Positions 45,176 through 53,324 of a stretch of 64,000 nucleotides of DNA are shown piece by piece. Under the pieces are notes generated by a model that did no database searches, was not told the DNA's origin, and worked only from the letters and a program-made list of their open reading frames with translations. The position numbers and the translations under genes are program-made. Within the stretch, counting starts at the first letter, position 1. Each line of letters begins with the position of its first letter. Location: assembly GCF_014196625.1 (NCBI RefSeq), contig NZ_JACIDZ010000002.1, positions 397,135 through 461,134 on the forward strand, written 5' to 3'. The DNA is from Martelella radicis. Its GTDB lineage: Bacteria; Pseudomonadota; Alphaproteobacteria; Rhizobiales; Rhizobiaceae.

Positions 45176-45775
45176 ATGGTCCAGAAACTTCAAAACCTGC
45201 AGGAAACCGCATCCCAGACCGCCGGTCCCTACGTCCATATCGGCCTGATGCCGACCTATGCCGGCAATCCGGGCTCCTACGAGCAGGAGATCGGCGTCAG
45301 CCCCATTTCGGAAGGGGCAAAGGGCGAGATCATCGAGATCCGCGGCCAGGTGATCGACGGTACGGGCAATGCGATCCGCGACGCCATGCTGGAAAGCTGG
45401 CAGCCGGACGCCGCCGGCATCTTCCCCGGCCAGCCGGGCGCCGATCCGGCCGTTTCGGGGCTTTGCCGCTTCGCTGCCGACGCCGACAGCGGCGAGTTCG
45501 TGCTGAAAACGGTCAAGCCCGGCGCCTTCAAGGGCAGGGGCGGCTCGCACAACGCGCCGCATATCTCGCTGTGGATCGTCGCGCGCGGCATCAATATCGG
45601 GCTCAACACCCGCATCTATTTCGAGGATGAGGACAATGCCGATGACCGCATCCTCAAGGCCGTCGAACTGAAGCACCGGGTGCCGACGCTGATCGCGAAG
45701 AAAACCGGAGACGGGCAATACCGCTTCGACGTTCGCCTGCAGGGCGACGCTGAAACGGTGTTTCTGGATATCTGA
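45176..45775 (+). CDS. pcaG: Protocatechuate 3,4-dioxygenase alpha subunit
   Basis: PcaG forms the alpha-beta protomer with PcaH. The 199-residue product starts MVQKLQNLQETASQTAGPYVHIG, the family N-terminus, and retains the beta-sandwich segments IRGQVIDGTGNAIRDAMLESWQ and PHISLWIVARGINIGLNTRIYF but, as usual for alpha, not the iron ligands. It starts one base after the pcaH stop. The 472 bases that follow hold repeats instead of the expected next gene; pcaB comes only after them. Confidence 0.95.
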   Translation: MVQKLQNLQETASQTAGPYVHIGLMPTYAGNPGSYEQEIGVSPISEGAKGEIIEIRGQVIDGTGNAIRDAMLESWQPDAAGIFPGQPGADPAVSGLCRFAADADSGEFVLKTVKPGAFKGRGGSHNAPHISLWIVARGINIGLNTRIYFEDEDNADDRILKAVELKHRVPTLIAKKTGDGQYRFDVRLQGDAETVFLDI

Positions 45776-45807
45776 CGGGTAGCAAACCTCGCTGCCACCA
45801 ATCTCAC

Positions 45808-45856
45808 CCTTGAGGGCAGGGCTCTCGCATATAGCTTTGACCCATAGCCCTCAAGG
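45808..45856. repeat. Inverted repeat CCTTGAGGGC / GCCCTCAAGG after pcaG
   Basis: Ten-base perfect arms (45808-45817 and 45847-45856) enclose 29 bases. The arms resemble the outer part of the RIME-like arms, so this may be a partial repeat or a terminator of the pcaDCHG transcript. Confidence 0.6.
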
Positions 45857-45858
45857 CT

Positions 45859-45995
45859 TCTCTCCCCGGCGGGGAGAGATGTCGCGACAGCGACAGTGAG
45901 GAGGAACGTATCCACGCGGGACACTCTCACGAACGGAAATGCTGCTTCACCCTCACTGCCCCTTTCGGGGCATCTCTCCCGCAGGCGGGAGAGAG
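45859..45995. repeat. RIME-like mosaic palindromic repeat, copy 3 (inverted)
   Basis: TCTCCCCGGCGGGGAGAGAT, GTCGCGACAGCGAC and CAGTGAGGA, then a core, then TCACCCTCACTG, GCCCCTTTCGGGGC and ATCTCTCCCGCAGGCGGGAGA. The arm with GTCGC now comes first, so it is in the opposite orientation to copies 1 and 2. Confidence 0.8.
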
Positions 45996-46089
45996 AGTAG
46001 ATGGAGCAAGACCCAAGGCCATCTGCGAAAGCCCTTCCTCAAAGGTTTAGATCGGACAAGCGCGGTTGGCTTTCGACGGGCTAGCGCAT

Positions 46090-46186
46090 CGGCCCGAAAT
46101 TCGGGATCGATTTTCGGAAAGCACGATGCGTAGATTCAATAGGTTAGAGCGTCCTTTGTGCGTCCGAATGGACGCACGGCGCTCTA
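46090..46186. repeat. Second palindromic repeat type upstream of pcaB
   Basis: CCCGAAATTCGGG opens a stretch with GATCGATTTTCGGAAAGCACG and ends in a nested hairpin at 46146-46185: outer arms AGAGCG/CGCTCT and inner arms GTGCGTCC/GGACGCAC around GAAT. I recall this pattern as a frequent intergenic repeat in Rhizobiaceae; only one copy is in this window. Bases 45996-46089 and 46187-46247 show no gene. Confidence 0.6.
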
Positions 46187-46247
46187 GCAGGCATTCTTTC
46201 CGAGTCAATCAGATAGAAGTGGCCCGGTTTTTCAAGGAGCACCACGC

Positions 46248-47300
46248 GTGAGCATATCGGCATTCGATCATCCTTGGCTCGGCGGCTATTTCGGCGATCC
46301 GGAAACCGTCGCGATCTGGTCGCCGGAACGGCAGTTGCGCCACATGCTGGCCTTCGAGGCGGCCTGGAGCCGGGCGCTGGGCGCATGCGGGCTCTGTGAT
46401 GCGGCAGAGGCAGAGAAGGCGGCTAAGGCAATCGAAAGCGCCGAAATCGCGCCCGAGGCATTGCGGGCAGGCATGGCCGCAGACGGCGTGCCGGTGCCGG
46501 CGCTTCTTGCTCTTCTGCGCAAGAGCGTGCCCGATGCCGCCCTGCACAAGGGCGCAACGTCGCAGGATGTGGTCGACACCGCGCTTGCCATGACCTTGCG
46601 GGAGACGACGGCGCTGTTTCTCGACCGTCTGGCAGAGCTCGACGCAGCCTTGCAGGCGCTTGAGCGCACCTTTGGCGATGAGAAGCTCATGGGCCGCACG
46701 CGCATGCAGGCGGCGGCCGAAATCAGGGCGCGCGAGCGGATTTCCACATGGCGGCTGCCGCTCCCAGACCATGCCGATCGGCTGAGAGCCCTTGGGCCGC
46801 GCGTCGAAAAGGTTCAGATCGGGGGGGCTGCCGGCGACCGTGCGGCGCTTGGCGAAAAGGCGGACGCCATGGTCGCCTCCGTCGCCGCGCAACTTGGCCT
46901 TCGCCCCACCGGCAAAGCCTGGCACGCCATGCGCGAGGGCATTGCCGATTATGCCTCGATACTGTCGCTGATTTCCGGAACGGCCGGCAAGATGGGCCAG
47001 GACGCGGCGTTGATGGCCCAGCAGGGCATTGACGAGATCGGCCTTTCCGGCGGCGGCGGGTCTTCCGCCATGCCGCACAAGAACAATCCGGTCCTGGCCG
47101 AACTCCTGGTGACGCTTGCCCGGTTCAACGCGGTGCAGGTGTCCGGCCTGCATCACGCGCTCATCCATGAACAGGAGCGCTCGGGCGCTGCCTGGAGCCT
47201 CGAATGGATGATCCTGCCGCAGATGGCGCTTGCAACCGGCCGCTCGCTTGCGGCAGCGCTTGAACTTTGCGGCAAGGTGGAGCGGATCGGGAAGGGGTGA
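46248..47300 (+). CDS. pcaB: 3-Carboxy-cis,cis-muconate cycloisomerase
   Basis: PcaB lactonises beta-carboxymuconate to gamma-carboxymuconolactone, between the PcaGH and PcaC steps. The 350-residue protein belongs to the fumarase/aspartase superfamily, with HKGATSQDVVDTA, RTRMQAA and the signature GGSSAMPHKNNP. It starts with GTG at 46248, nine bases after AAGGAG. In rhizobial pca operons pcaB follows pcaG closely; here repeats separate them, so it may need read-through or its own promoter. Confidence 0.94.
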   Translation: MSISAFDHPWLGGYFGDPETVAIWSPERQLRHMLAFEAAWSRALGACGLCDAAEAEKAAKAIESAEIAPEALRAGMAADGVPVPALLALLRKSVPDAALHKGATSQDVVDTALAMTLRETTALFLDRLAELDAALQALERTFGDEKLMGRTRMQAAAEIRARERISTWRLPLPDHADRLRALGPRVEKVQIGGAAGDRAALGEKADAMVASVAAQLGLRPTGKAWHAMREGIADYASILSLISGTAGKMGQDAALMAQQGIDEIGLSGGGGSSAMPHKNNPVLAELLVTLARFNAVQVSGLHHALIHEQERSGAAWSLEWMILPQMALATGRSLAAALELCGKVERIGKG

Positions 47301-47321
47301 GGGCCGCTGCGTCGTGCCGCC

Positions 47322-47819
47322 TCAAAAGGAAACGCCCTCCGCCTCCAGCCGTTCCAGAACCAGTTCGGCAGAGGTCAGCCGCTCGGCGGCATTGCGGGCA
47401 AAGGCGAGGGTCAGAAGCTTGCGTCGCGCCGGGGCGAGCTTGTGTTCGGGCGCGGGACGGATGATTTCCGCACCGTAGCGGTCGGCGAGCAGCAGGCCGC
47501 AATCCTCCGGGAAGATGTCCAGCGGGACCCCCGAATGGGTGGCGAAGAACAGCCGGTCGCAATAGACCCGATAGTCCGGCCATTTGTTGTCGACGCGAAA
47601 ATCCTCGACCGAGGACTTGATCTCGATGATCCAGATCTCGCCTTTCTCGGTCAGGCAGATGAGGTCGGCGCGACGGCCGTTCCTGAGCGTCATCTCGCTG
47701 ATTGCGGCGTTGCGCATGTGCTTCATCAGATGCTGGACGCCGCGGCGAACCATGAGCGCCCGCTCGGACTGTCGGCCGTCGGCCGTCGGGTTCTTGGCGT
47801 GAAGATCGACGATCGCCAT
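47322..47819 (-). CDS. MmcB-like DNA repair protein (DUF1052)
   Basis: The 165-residue protein matches the MmcB family, first noted in Caulobacter as a LexA-linked DNA-damage gene involved with translesion polymerase. It has a PD-(D/E)xK nuclease-like core: RADLICLTEKGEIWIIEIKSS gives the Asp and Glu-x-Lys residues, followed by DFRVDNKWPDYRVYCDRL. ATG 47819 follows AAAGGAAG. It converges on pcaB and diverges from the L,D-transpeptidase over 167 bases; I saw no clear LexA box in the gap, so SOS control is not shown. Confidence 0.82.
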   Translation of the reverse strand: MAIVDLHAKNPTADGRQSERALMVRRGVQHLMKHMRNAAISEMTLRNGRRADLICLTEKGEIWIIEIKSSVEDFRVDNKWPDYRVYCDRLFFATHSGVPLDIFPEDCGLLLADRYGAEIIRPAPEHKLAPARRKLLTLAFARNAAERLTSAELVLERLEAEGVSF

Positions 47820-47986
47820 GGAACTTCCTTTCAATCGGTGCATTTTCACAACAGCGCGGAGCCGGCATGCGGTCATTTACATGGCTTCCCACCACTTGCG
47901 CTTGTCATGCAATAAAATGTTAACCATAAGCTTTTATCAGCTAACTATTATCACTTTTCGCTCCAATCGTCGCCACGAGTCAGCCC

Positions 47987-48631
47987 ATGCACATCAGAAC
48001 GCTTCTTCTTGCACTCTCATTTACCGGTCTGCTTGCCGTTACCGGCTGCACCACGACCGACGGCATGTCCTCGGGCAAAATGGCGCCGATTTCGGCCTAT
48101 GCCGCCATCAATGACGAGGGTATCGACCTGCCGCGCGTGCCGATCGCGGAAGTCGATGACAAGTATCGCCGCCAGGTCGTTGACTACGAGACCGATGAAG
48201 CGCCGGGCACGATCGTCGTCGATACCAAGGAGCGCCTGCTTTATTACGTCGAAGAAGACGGCAAGGCCGTGCGCTACGGCATCGGCGTCGGCCGTGATGG
48301 TTTCCGCTGGTCCGGGAACGCCTATATCGGCCGCCGCGCCGAATGGCCGACATGGTATCCGCCGTCAGCCATGGTCAAGCGTCAGCCCGAGCTGAAGGAA
48401 TTTGCCGGAGGCATGGAGCCCGGCATCATGAACCCGCTCGGCGCCCGCGCGCTCTATCTTTACCGCAACGGCAACGACACCATGTTCCGCATCCACGGCA
48501 ACCCCAACTGGACCTCGATCGGCCAGGCGGTTTCCTCCGGCTGCATCCGCATGATCAACCAGGATATCATCGACCTCTATGCCCGCGTCGATCCCGACAA
48601 GCGCACCAAGGTTGTCGTGCTTCCGGGCTGA
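47987..48631 (+). CDS. L,D-transpeptidase lipoprotein (YkuD domain)
   Basis: The 214-residue protein has a signal peptide ending in the lipobox VTGC (Cys at residue 21), then a YkuD domain from about residue 73 (GTIVVDTKERLLYYVEEDGK) with the catalytic motif HGNPNWTSIGQAVSSGCIRM. Such enzymes crosslink peptidoglycan by 3-3 bonds or attach lipoproteins to it in the periplasm; rhizobia carry many and use them at the growing pole. A terminator follows 24 bases after the stop. Which of the two reactions it performs is not known. Confidence 0.93.
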   Translation: MHIRTLLLALSFTGLLAVTGCTTTDGMSSGKMAPISAYAAINDEGIDLPRVPIAEVDDKYRRQVVDYETDEAPGTIVVDTKERLLYYVEEDGKAVRYGIGVGRDGFRWSGNAYIGRRAEWPTWYPPSAMVKRQPELKEFAGGMEPGIMNPLGARALYLYRNGNDTMFRIHGNPNWTSIGQAVSSGCIRMINQDIIDLYARVDPDKRTKVVVLPG

Positions 48632-48654
48632 GTATAGTCACGAGACTTGAAGAC

Positions 48655-48682
48655 AAAGGCGGTCCCGAGGGCCGCCTTTTTC
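48655..48682 (+). terminator. Rho-independent terminator of the L,D-transpeptidase gene
   Basis: AAAGGCGG and CCGCCTTTTT enclose a loop of nine bases; the T-run completes a standard intrinsic terminator. Confidence 0.9.
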
Positions 48683-48796
48683 GTTTCCCGCCCGCGAATT
48701 CAGCCTCCCGCGCTTGATTTTGGCGAATGCTTCGATAGATAGAGCCGAAACACTTCAAGCGGCATGACCTTTCGCCGCAACCCGAAAGGCCCGGCT

Positions 48797-49891
48797 ATGC
48801 AGACCCCCTATTACCTCATCGACAGGTCGAGGCTTCAGCGGAACCTCGACAAGATCGCCTGGCTCCGCGAGGCCTCCGGCGCGAAGGCGTTGCTGGCGCT
48901 CAAATGCTTTGCCACATGGTCGGTCTTTGACCAGATGAGCCGGTATATGGACGGCACGACATCCTCCTCGCTTTTCGAGGTCAAGCTTGGCCACGAGAAA
49001 TTCGGCGGCGAGACCCATGCCTATTCGGTCGCCTACGGCGAAGACGAGATCGACGAGGTTCTGGAAAACTGTGACAAGATCATTTTCAACTCGATCGGCC
49101 AGCTTTCGCGTTTCAGGGCGCAATCCGAGGGCAAGATCCGGGGCCTGCGCGTCAATCCGCAGGTCTCGACCTCGGATTTCGACCTTGCCGACCCGGCCCG
49201 TCCCTTCTCGCGGCTCGGCGAGCATGATCCGGCGGTGATCGAAGCCGTGCTGGACCAGGTTTCCGGCTTCATGTTTCACAACAATTGCGAGAACGAGGAT
49301 TTCGACCGGTTCGACGCGATGCTGACCGTCATCGAGGAGCGCTTCGGTCCTCTGATCGAACGCCTCGACTGGGTCAGCCTCGGCGGCGGCATTCATTTCA
49401 CCGGCGAGAACTATCCGCTGGCAAAGCTCGCCGCACGGCTCAAGGCCTTTGCCGAGAAATACGGTGTTCAGGTCTATCTGGAGCCGGGCGAAGCGGCCAT
49501 CACGGGCGCCGCGACGCTGGAAGTCACCGTGCTCGACACGCTGAACAACGGCAAGGACCTCGCCATCGTCGATTCATCGATCGAGGCGCATATGCTCGAC
49601 CTGCTGATCTATCGCGAAAGCGCGAAGATCCTGCCCGATACCGGGCCGCACAAGGTGATGGTCTGCGGAAAGTCCTGCCTTGCCGGCGATATTTTCGGCG
49701 AGTTTTCCTTTGAAGAGCCGGTCAAGGTCGGCGACCGGCTGTCGATCGAAAATGCCGCCGGTTACACTATGGTCAAGAAGAACTGGTTCAATGGTGTGAA
49801 AATGCCGGCGATCGCGATCCGCGAGGAGAACGGCGAGATCCGTACCGTTCGCGAATTCGGCTATGAAGATTTCAGATCCGCCCTGTCGTAA
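48797..49891 (+). CDS. nspC: Carboxynorspermidine/carboxyspermidine decarboxylase
   Basis: NspC decarboxylates carboxyspermidine or carboxynorspermidine in the alternative polyamine route of many alphaproteobacteria. The 364-residue fold-III PLP enzyme has the cofactor lysine Lys36 in LLALKCFATW, GGGIHFTG for phosphate binding, and the catalytic cysteine region VCGKSCLAGDIFGEF. ATG 48797 gives the family start MQTPYYLID; ATG 48764 is upstream in the same frame. The dehydrogenase that makes its substrate follows after 86 bases with two hairpins. Confidence 0.94.
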   Translation: MQTPYYLIDRSRLQRNLDKIAWLREASGAKALLALKCFATWSVFDQMSRYMDGTTSSSLFEVKLGHEKFGGETHAYSVAYGEDEIDEVLENCDKIIFNSIGQLSRFRAQSEGKIRGLRVNPQVSTSDFDLADPARPFSRLGEHDPAVIEAVLDQVSGFMFHNNCENEDFDRFDAMLTVIEERFGPLIERLDWVSLGGGIHFTGENYPLAKLAARLKAFAEKYGVQVYLEPGEAAITGAATLEVTVLDTLNNGKDLAIVDSSIEAHMLDLLIYRESAKILPDTGPHKVMVCGKSCLAGDIFGEFSFEEPVKVGDRLSIENAAGYTMVKKNWFNGVKMPAIAIREENGEIRTVREFGYEDFRSALS

Positions 49892-49907
49892 GGCCGGGCT
49901 GACCCGC

Positions 49908-49956
49908 GGAGCGGTTTGCCGCTCCAACCCTTGATTTCGGGCAGGCGAAGCTGCCC
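49908..49956 (+). other. Two tandem hairpins between nspC and the carboxyspermidine dehydrogenase gene
   Basis: GGAGCGG/CCGCTCC (49908-49925, loop of four) and GGGCAG/CTGCCC (49939-49956, loop of six) are both perfect. They could slow transcription, stabilise mRNA or sense polyamines; the sequence alone does not decide. Confidence 0.5.
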
Positions 49957-49977
49957 AAAACCGGAGGCGTTGTTCCG

Positions 49978-51222
49978 ATGAAGAAAAACGTGCTGATTAT
50001 CGGCGCGGGCGGCGTGGCCCAGGTGGTCGCCCATAAATGTGCCCAGAACAATGATGTGCTCGGCGATATCCATATCGCCTCGCGCACCAAGTCCAAATGC
50101 GATGCGATCATCGAGAGCGTTCTGGAAAAGAAGGCGATGAAACAGGACGGCGTCCTGCTCGCCCATCAGCTTGATGCGCTCGACATTCCCTCGACCGTCG
50201 CGCTGATCAACCAGACCGGCGTCGAGATCGTCATCAATGTCGGCACCGCCTTTCTCAACATGTCGGTGCTGGAAGCTTGCCTGGAAACGGGCGCGGCCTA
50301 TATCGACACCGCCATCCACGAAGAGCCCGACAAGATCTGCGAAACCCCGCCGTGGTATGCGAACTACGAGTGGAAGCGCAAGGATCGTTGCGCGGAAAAG
50401 GGCGTCACCGCCATTCTCGGCGCCGGCTTCGATCCGGGGGTCGTCAACGCCTATGCCCGCCTTGCCAAGGATGATTATGTCGACGACATCACCGACATCG
50501 ACATTGTCGACATCAATGCCGGCAGCCACGGCAAGTATTTCGCCACGAACTTCGACCCGGAAATCAATTTCCGCGAGTTCACCGGCACGGTCTACGCCTG
50601 GCAGAACAATGAATGGACGACCAACAAAATGTTCGAGGTCGGCCATGAGTTCGACCTGCCGGTGGTCGGCAAGCAGAAGGCCTACATGTCCGGCCATGAC
50701 GAGATCCACTCGCTGTCGAAGAACATGGGTTCGCCCAATGTCCGTTTCTGGATGGGTTTCGGCGACCACTACATCAATGTCTTCACCGTGTTGAAAAGCC
50801 TCGGCCTTTTGTCCGAACAGCCGGTGATGACGGCGGAAGGCCAGGAAGTGGTGCCGCTGAAGGTGGTCAAGGCCGTGCTGCCTGACCCGTCATCGCTGGC
50901 GCCGAATTATACCGGCAAGACCTGCATCGGTGATTTCGTCAAGGGCACCAAGGACGGCAAGCCGGCGGAAGTCTTCATCTACAACGTCTCCGACCACAAG
51001 GAGGCGTATAACGAAGTCGGCTCACAGGGCATTTCCTTTACCGCCGGCGTTCCCCCGGTCGCAGCCGCCATTCTGGTGGCCTCCGGCGAATGGGACGTGA
51101 AGACCATGGCCAATGTCGAGGAACTGCCGCCCAAGCCCTTCCTGCATGTCCTCAACCACATCGGCCTGCCGACCCGGATCAAGGACGAAAACGGCGACCG
51201 CGCGCTCGATTTTTCGAAGTAG
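49978..51222 (+). CDS. Carboxynorspermidine/carboxyspermidine dehydrogenase (saccharopine dehydrogenase family)
   Basis: The 414-residue protein begins VLIIGAGGVAQVVAHKCAQN (NADP Rossmann fold) and has GAGFDPGVVNAYA, AGSHGKYFATNFDPEINF and FTAGVPPVAAAILVA, all features of carboxyspermidine dehydrogenases rather than lysine-pathway enzymes. It condenses aspartate semialdehyde with putrescine or diaminopropane reductively; NspC upstream completes the route to spermidine, norspermidine or related amines. GGAGG is nearby upstream of the ATG. A strong terminator follows. Confidence 0.93.
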   Translation: MKKNVLIIGAGGVAQVVAHKCAQNNDVLGDIHIASRTKSKCDAIIESVLEKKAMKQDGVLLAHQLDALDIPSTVALINQTGVEIVINVGTAFLNMSVLEACLETGAAYIDTAIHEEPDKICETPPWYANYEWKRKDRCAEKGVTAILGAGFDPGVVNAYARLAKDDYVDDITDIDIVDINAGSHGKYFATNFDPEINFREFTGTVYAWQNNEWTTNKMFEVGHEFDLPVVGKQKAYMSGHDEIHSLSKNMGSPNVRFWMGFGDHYINVFTVLKSLGLLSEQPVMTAEGQEVVPLKVVKAVLPDPSSLAPNYTGKTCIGDFVKGTKDGKPAEVFIYNVSDHKEAYNEVGSQGISFTAGVPPVAAAILVASGEWDVKTMANVEELPPKPFLHVLNHIGLPTRIKDENGDRALDFSK

Positions 51223-51246
51223 GTCAGGTGGCAGATCATTTATTGA

Positions 51247-51276
51247 CCCCGTAGCGGAAACGCTGCGGGGTTTTTC
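51247..51276 (+). terminator. Rho-independent terminator of the polyamine operon
   Basis: CCCCGTAGCG and CGCTGCGGGG pair around GAAA and are followed by TTTTTC. This ends the nspC unit and separates it from the higBA locus. Confidence 0.93.
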
Positions 51277-51292
51277 TCGTTCGGTCGTCATC

Positions 51293-51337
51293 TTGACTCT
51301 ATTTTTGGGAGGGTACTATTTTTCCCAAAATGGGAAA
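51293..51337 (+). promoter_or_regulatory. higBA promoter and operator
   Basis: TTGACT (51293-51298) and TACTAT (51314-51319) form a promoter with a 15-base spacer. A perfect dyad, TTTCCCA-AAA-TGGGAAA (51321-51337), lies at the expected transcription start, six bases before the higB ATG, and is a likely HigA autorepression site. Confidence 0.65.
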
Positions 51338-51342
51338 TTTGC

Positions 51343-51654
51343 ATGCGGATAATCAAGACACTTCATCTGCATGAATATGCCGGAAAACATCCCGACGCTG
51401 CTGCGGCGATCGAGAACTGGATCATGACAGTGCGTTAGGCTGAGTGGCGTAAGCTGCAGGATGTTCGCGGTGTTTTCAGCAAGGCAATGCCGCTTGGGAC
51501 AGATCGGGTTCGCTTCGAGATTGCCGGAGGCGACTATCGTCTGATCGCAGCCTTCGATTTCCATCGGCAGGCCGTTTTTATAAAGTTCATTGGCACGCAT
51601 GCCGAATATGACCGGATCGATGCCCACACGGTCGCGCAATTTCGACGAGGATGA
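51343..51654 (+). pseudogene. higB: HigB toxin gene interrupted by an in-frame amber codon
   Basis: Read through, the frame encodes 103 residues of a RelE-like HigB mRNA interferase: MRIIKTLHLHEYAGKHPDAA..., then EWRKLQDVRGVFSKA, RFEIAGGDYRLIAAFDFHRQ and FIKFIGTHAEYDRID, covering the whole HigB_toxin domain to its normal end at TGA 51652. A single TAG at 51436-51438 (codon 32, after MTVR) interrupts it; everything else, including operator and antitoxin, looks intact. It is either a recent inactivation, a read-through case or a sequencing error. The gap to higA is one base. Confidence 0.85.
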
Positions 51655-51655
51655 C

Positions 51656-52027
51656 ATGGAACCGAAGATCATCAAGACAGAAGACCAGTATGCGGCCGCA
51701 GTTGCGGAGATCGAACGCCTCTGGGGGGCCGATGATGACACGCCTGACGGAGACAGGCTCGATCTGCTGATCCTGCTGGTCGAAGACTATGAAGCCCGCA
51801 ACATCGTGCCGCTCGATGTCGACCCGATCGACCTCCTGAAGGCGAACATGGAAGCGAGGGGAAGGACGCAAGGCGATCTGGCAGCGCTGATCGGATCGAA
51901 ATCGCGTGCTTCGGAAATTCTCAACCGGAAACGCTCGCTGACAAAAGAACAGATTCATTTGATCAGTTCGAACTGGGGCATTCCGGCCGATTTGCTCGTC
52001 AAGCCCTACGCGCTTGCTGCGGCCTGA
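51656..52027 (+). CDS. higA: HigA-type antitoxin (XRE-family)
   Basis: The 123-residue protein has an N-terminal acidic region (KTEDQYAAAVAEIERLWGADDDTPDGDRLDLL) and a C-terminal helix-turn-helix (GRTQGDLAALIGSKSRASEILNRKRSLT), the usual layout of HigA paired with a HigB toxin gene upstream. GAGG precedes ATG 51656. It would neutralise HigB and repress the operon at the dyad before higB. It stays open and intact although the toxin frame has a stop. Confidence 0.9.
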   Translation: MEPKIIKTEDQYAAAVAEIERLWGADDDTPDGDRLDLLILLVEDYEARNIVPLDVDPIDLLKANMEARGRTQGDLAALIGSKSRASEILNRKRSLTKEQIHLISSNWGIPADLLVKPYALAAA

Positions 52028-52103
52028 ATGCCGAGGCTAAGCATGGTGGTTTTCTGCCGTTGAATTCATGCTAAAACCGCCCTGAACAACGGGCGGGCTT
52101 CTC

Positions 52104-53324
52104 ATGGCGCTGAAAGACAAACGCATTCTTCTGATCATTGCCGGCGGGATCGCGGCCTATAAGAGCCTCGATCTGATCCGCAGGCTGAAGGAACGCGGCG
52201 CGCGGGTGACGCCGGTGATGACGGCGGCGGCGACCGAATTCATCACGCCGCTCGCCGTCGGCGCGCTGTCCGGCGGGCATGTGTTTACCGATCTCTTTTC
52301 CCGCACCGAGGAACAGGATGTCGGCCATATCCGCCTTGCGCGCGAGAATGACCTGATCGTGGTCGCGCCTGCGACGGCCAATCTGATGGCGAAGATGGCG
52401 AACGGGTTGGCCGATGATCTGGCCAGTGCCGTGCTTCTGGCGCGCGATTGCCCGGTGCTTCTGGCGCCGGCGATGAACCCGAAAATGTGGACGGCAGCCC
52501 CGACGCAGCGCAATCTGGCGACGCTTCTTGCGGATGGCGCAAAGACGATCGGGCCGATGGCCGGCGAAATGGCCGAAAGCGGCGAGGCAGGGACCGGCCG
52601 CATGGCCGAGCCGATGGAGATCATTGGCGCGATCGAGGCCTTGTTCGATGACGCGCCGAAGCCGCTTCAGGGAAAGCGCGCCATCGTCACCTCCGGCCCC
52701 ACCCATGAGCCGATCGATCCGGTGCGCTATATCGCAAATCGCTCCTCCGGCCGCCAGGGCCATGCGATCGCGGCGGCGCTGGCAAAACTCGGCGCGGATG
52801 TGACCCTCGTCTCCGGTCCGGTAACGATTGCCGACCCCGACGGCGTGGCGACCGTTCATGTGGAGAGCGCACGCGAAATGCTGGCCGCCGTGGAGAAGGC
52901 GTTGCCCGCCGATATCGCGGTCATGGTCGCCGCCGTCGCCGACTGGCGGGCAGCCGATTCAGCTATGCAGAAGATGAAGAAGAAGCCGGGGGAAGCTCCG
53001 CCGCCCTTGCTGCTTGCGGAAAACCCAGACATCCTGAAGTCCATCGGCCATCATCAAAGCCGTCCGGCGCTCGTCGTCGGCTTTGCCGCGGAGACCAGCA
53101 ATGTCGAGGCCTATGCCCGCGACAAGCTTTCCCGCAAGGGCGCCGACCTGATCGTCGCCAATGACGTATCAAAGGCGGGCGTCATGGGCGGCGCGCGCAA
53201 CGCGGTGACGCTGGTGACGAAGGACGGCGCCGAGACCTGGCCGGACCTCGACAAGACCGAGGTCGCGGCAAGGCTTGCGGCGTGGATCGCGGGCAGTCTC
53301 AGCGGCGCTCCTGCAGCCGTTTGA
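52104..53324 (+). CDS. coaBC: Bifunctional phosphopantothenoylcysteine decarboxylase / phosphopantothenate-cysteine ligase
   Basis: CoaBC makes 4'-phosphopantetheine from phosphopantothenate in CoA synthesis. The 406-residue protein has the FMN-dependent CoaC half (GGIAAYKSLDLIRRL, active-site His in DVGHIRLAREND, APAMNPKMW) and from about residue 190 the CTP-dependent CoaB half (IVTSGPTHEPIDPVRYIANRSSGRQG, AAVADWR, KMKKKPGE). It starts 76 bases after higA. Its 3' end overlaps the convergent cbpM gene by 26 bases, an unusual but clear tail-to-tail overlap. Confidence 0.96.
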   Translation: MALKDKRILLIIAGGIAAYKSLDLIRRLKERGARVTPVMTAAATEFITPLAVGALSGGHVFTDLFSRTEEQDVGHIRLARENDLIVVAPATANLMAKMANGLADDLASAVLLARDCPVLLAPAMNPKMWTAAPTQRNLATLLADGAKTIGPMAGEMAESGEAGTGRMAEPMEIIGAIEALFDDAPKPLQGKRAIVTSGPTHEPIDPVRYIANRSSGRQGHAIAAALAKLGADVTLVSGPVTIADPDGVATVHVESAREMLAAVEKALPADIAVMVAAVADWRAADSAMQKMKKKPGEAPPPLLLAENPDILKSIGHHQSRPALVVGFAAETSNVEAYARDKLSRKGADLIVANDVSKAGVMGGARNAVTLVTKDGAETWPDLDKTEVAARLAAWIAGSLSGAPAAV

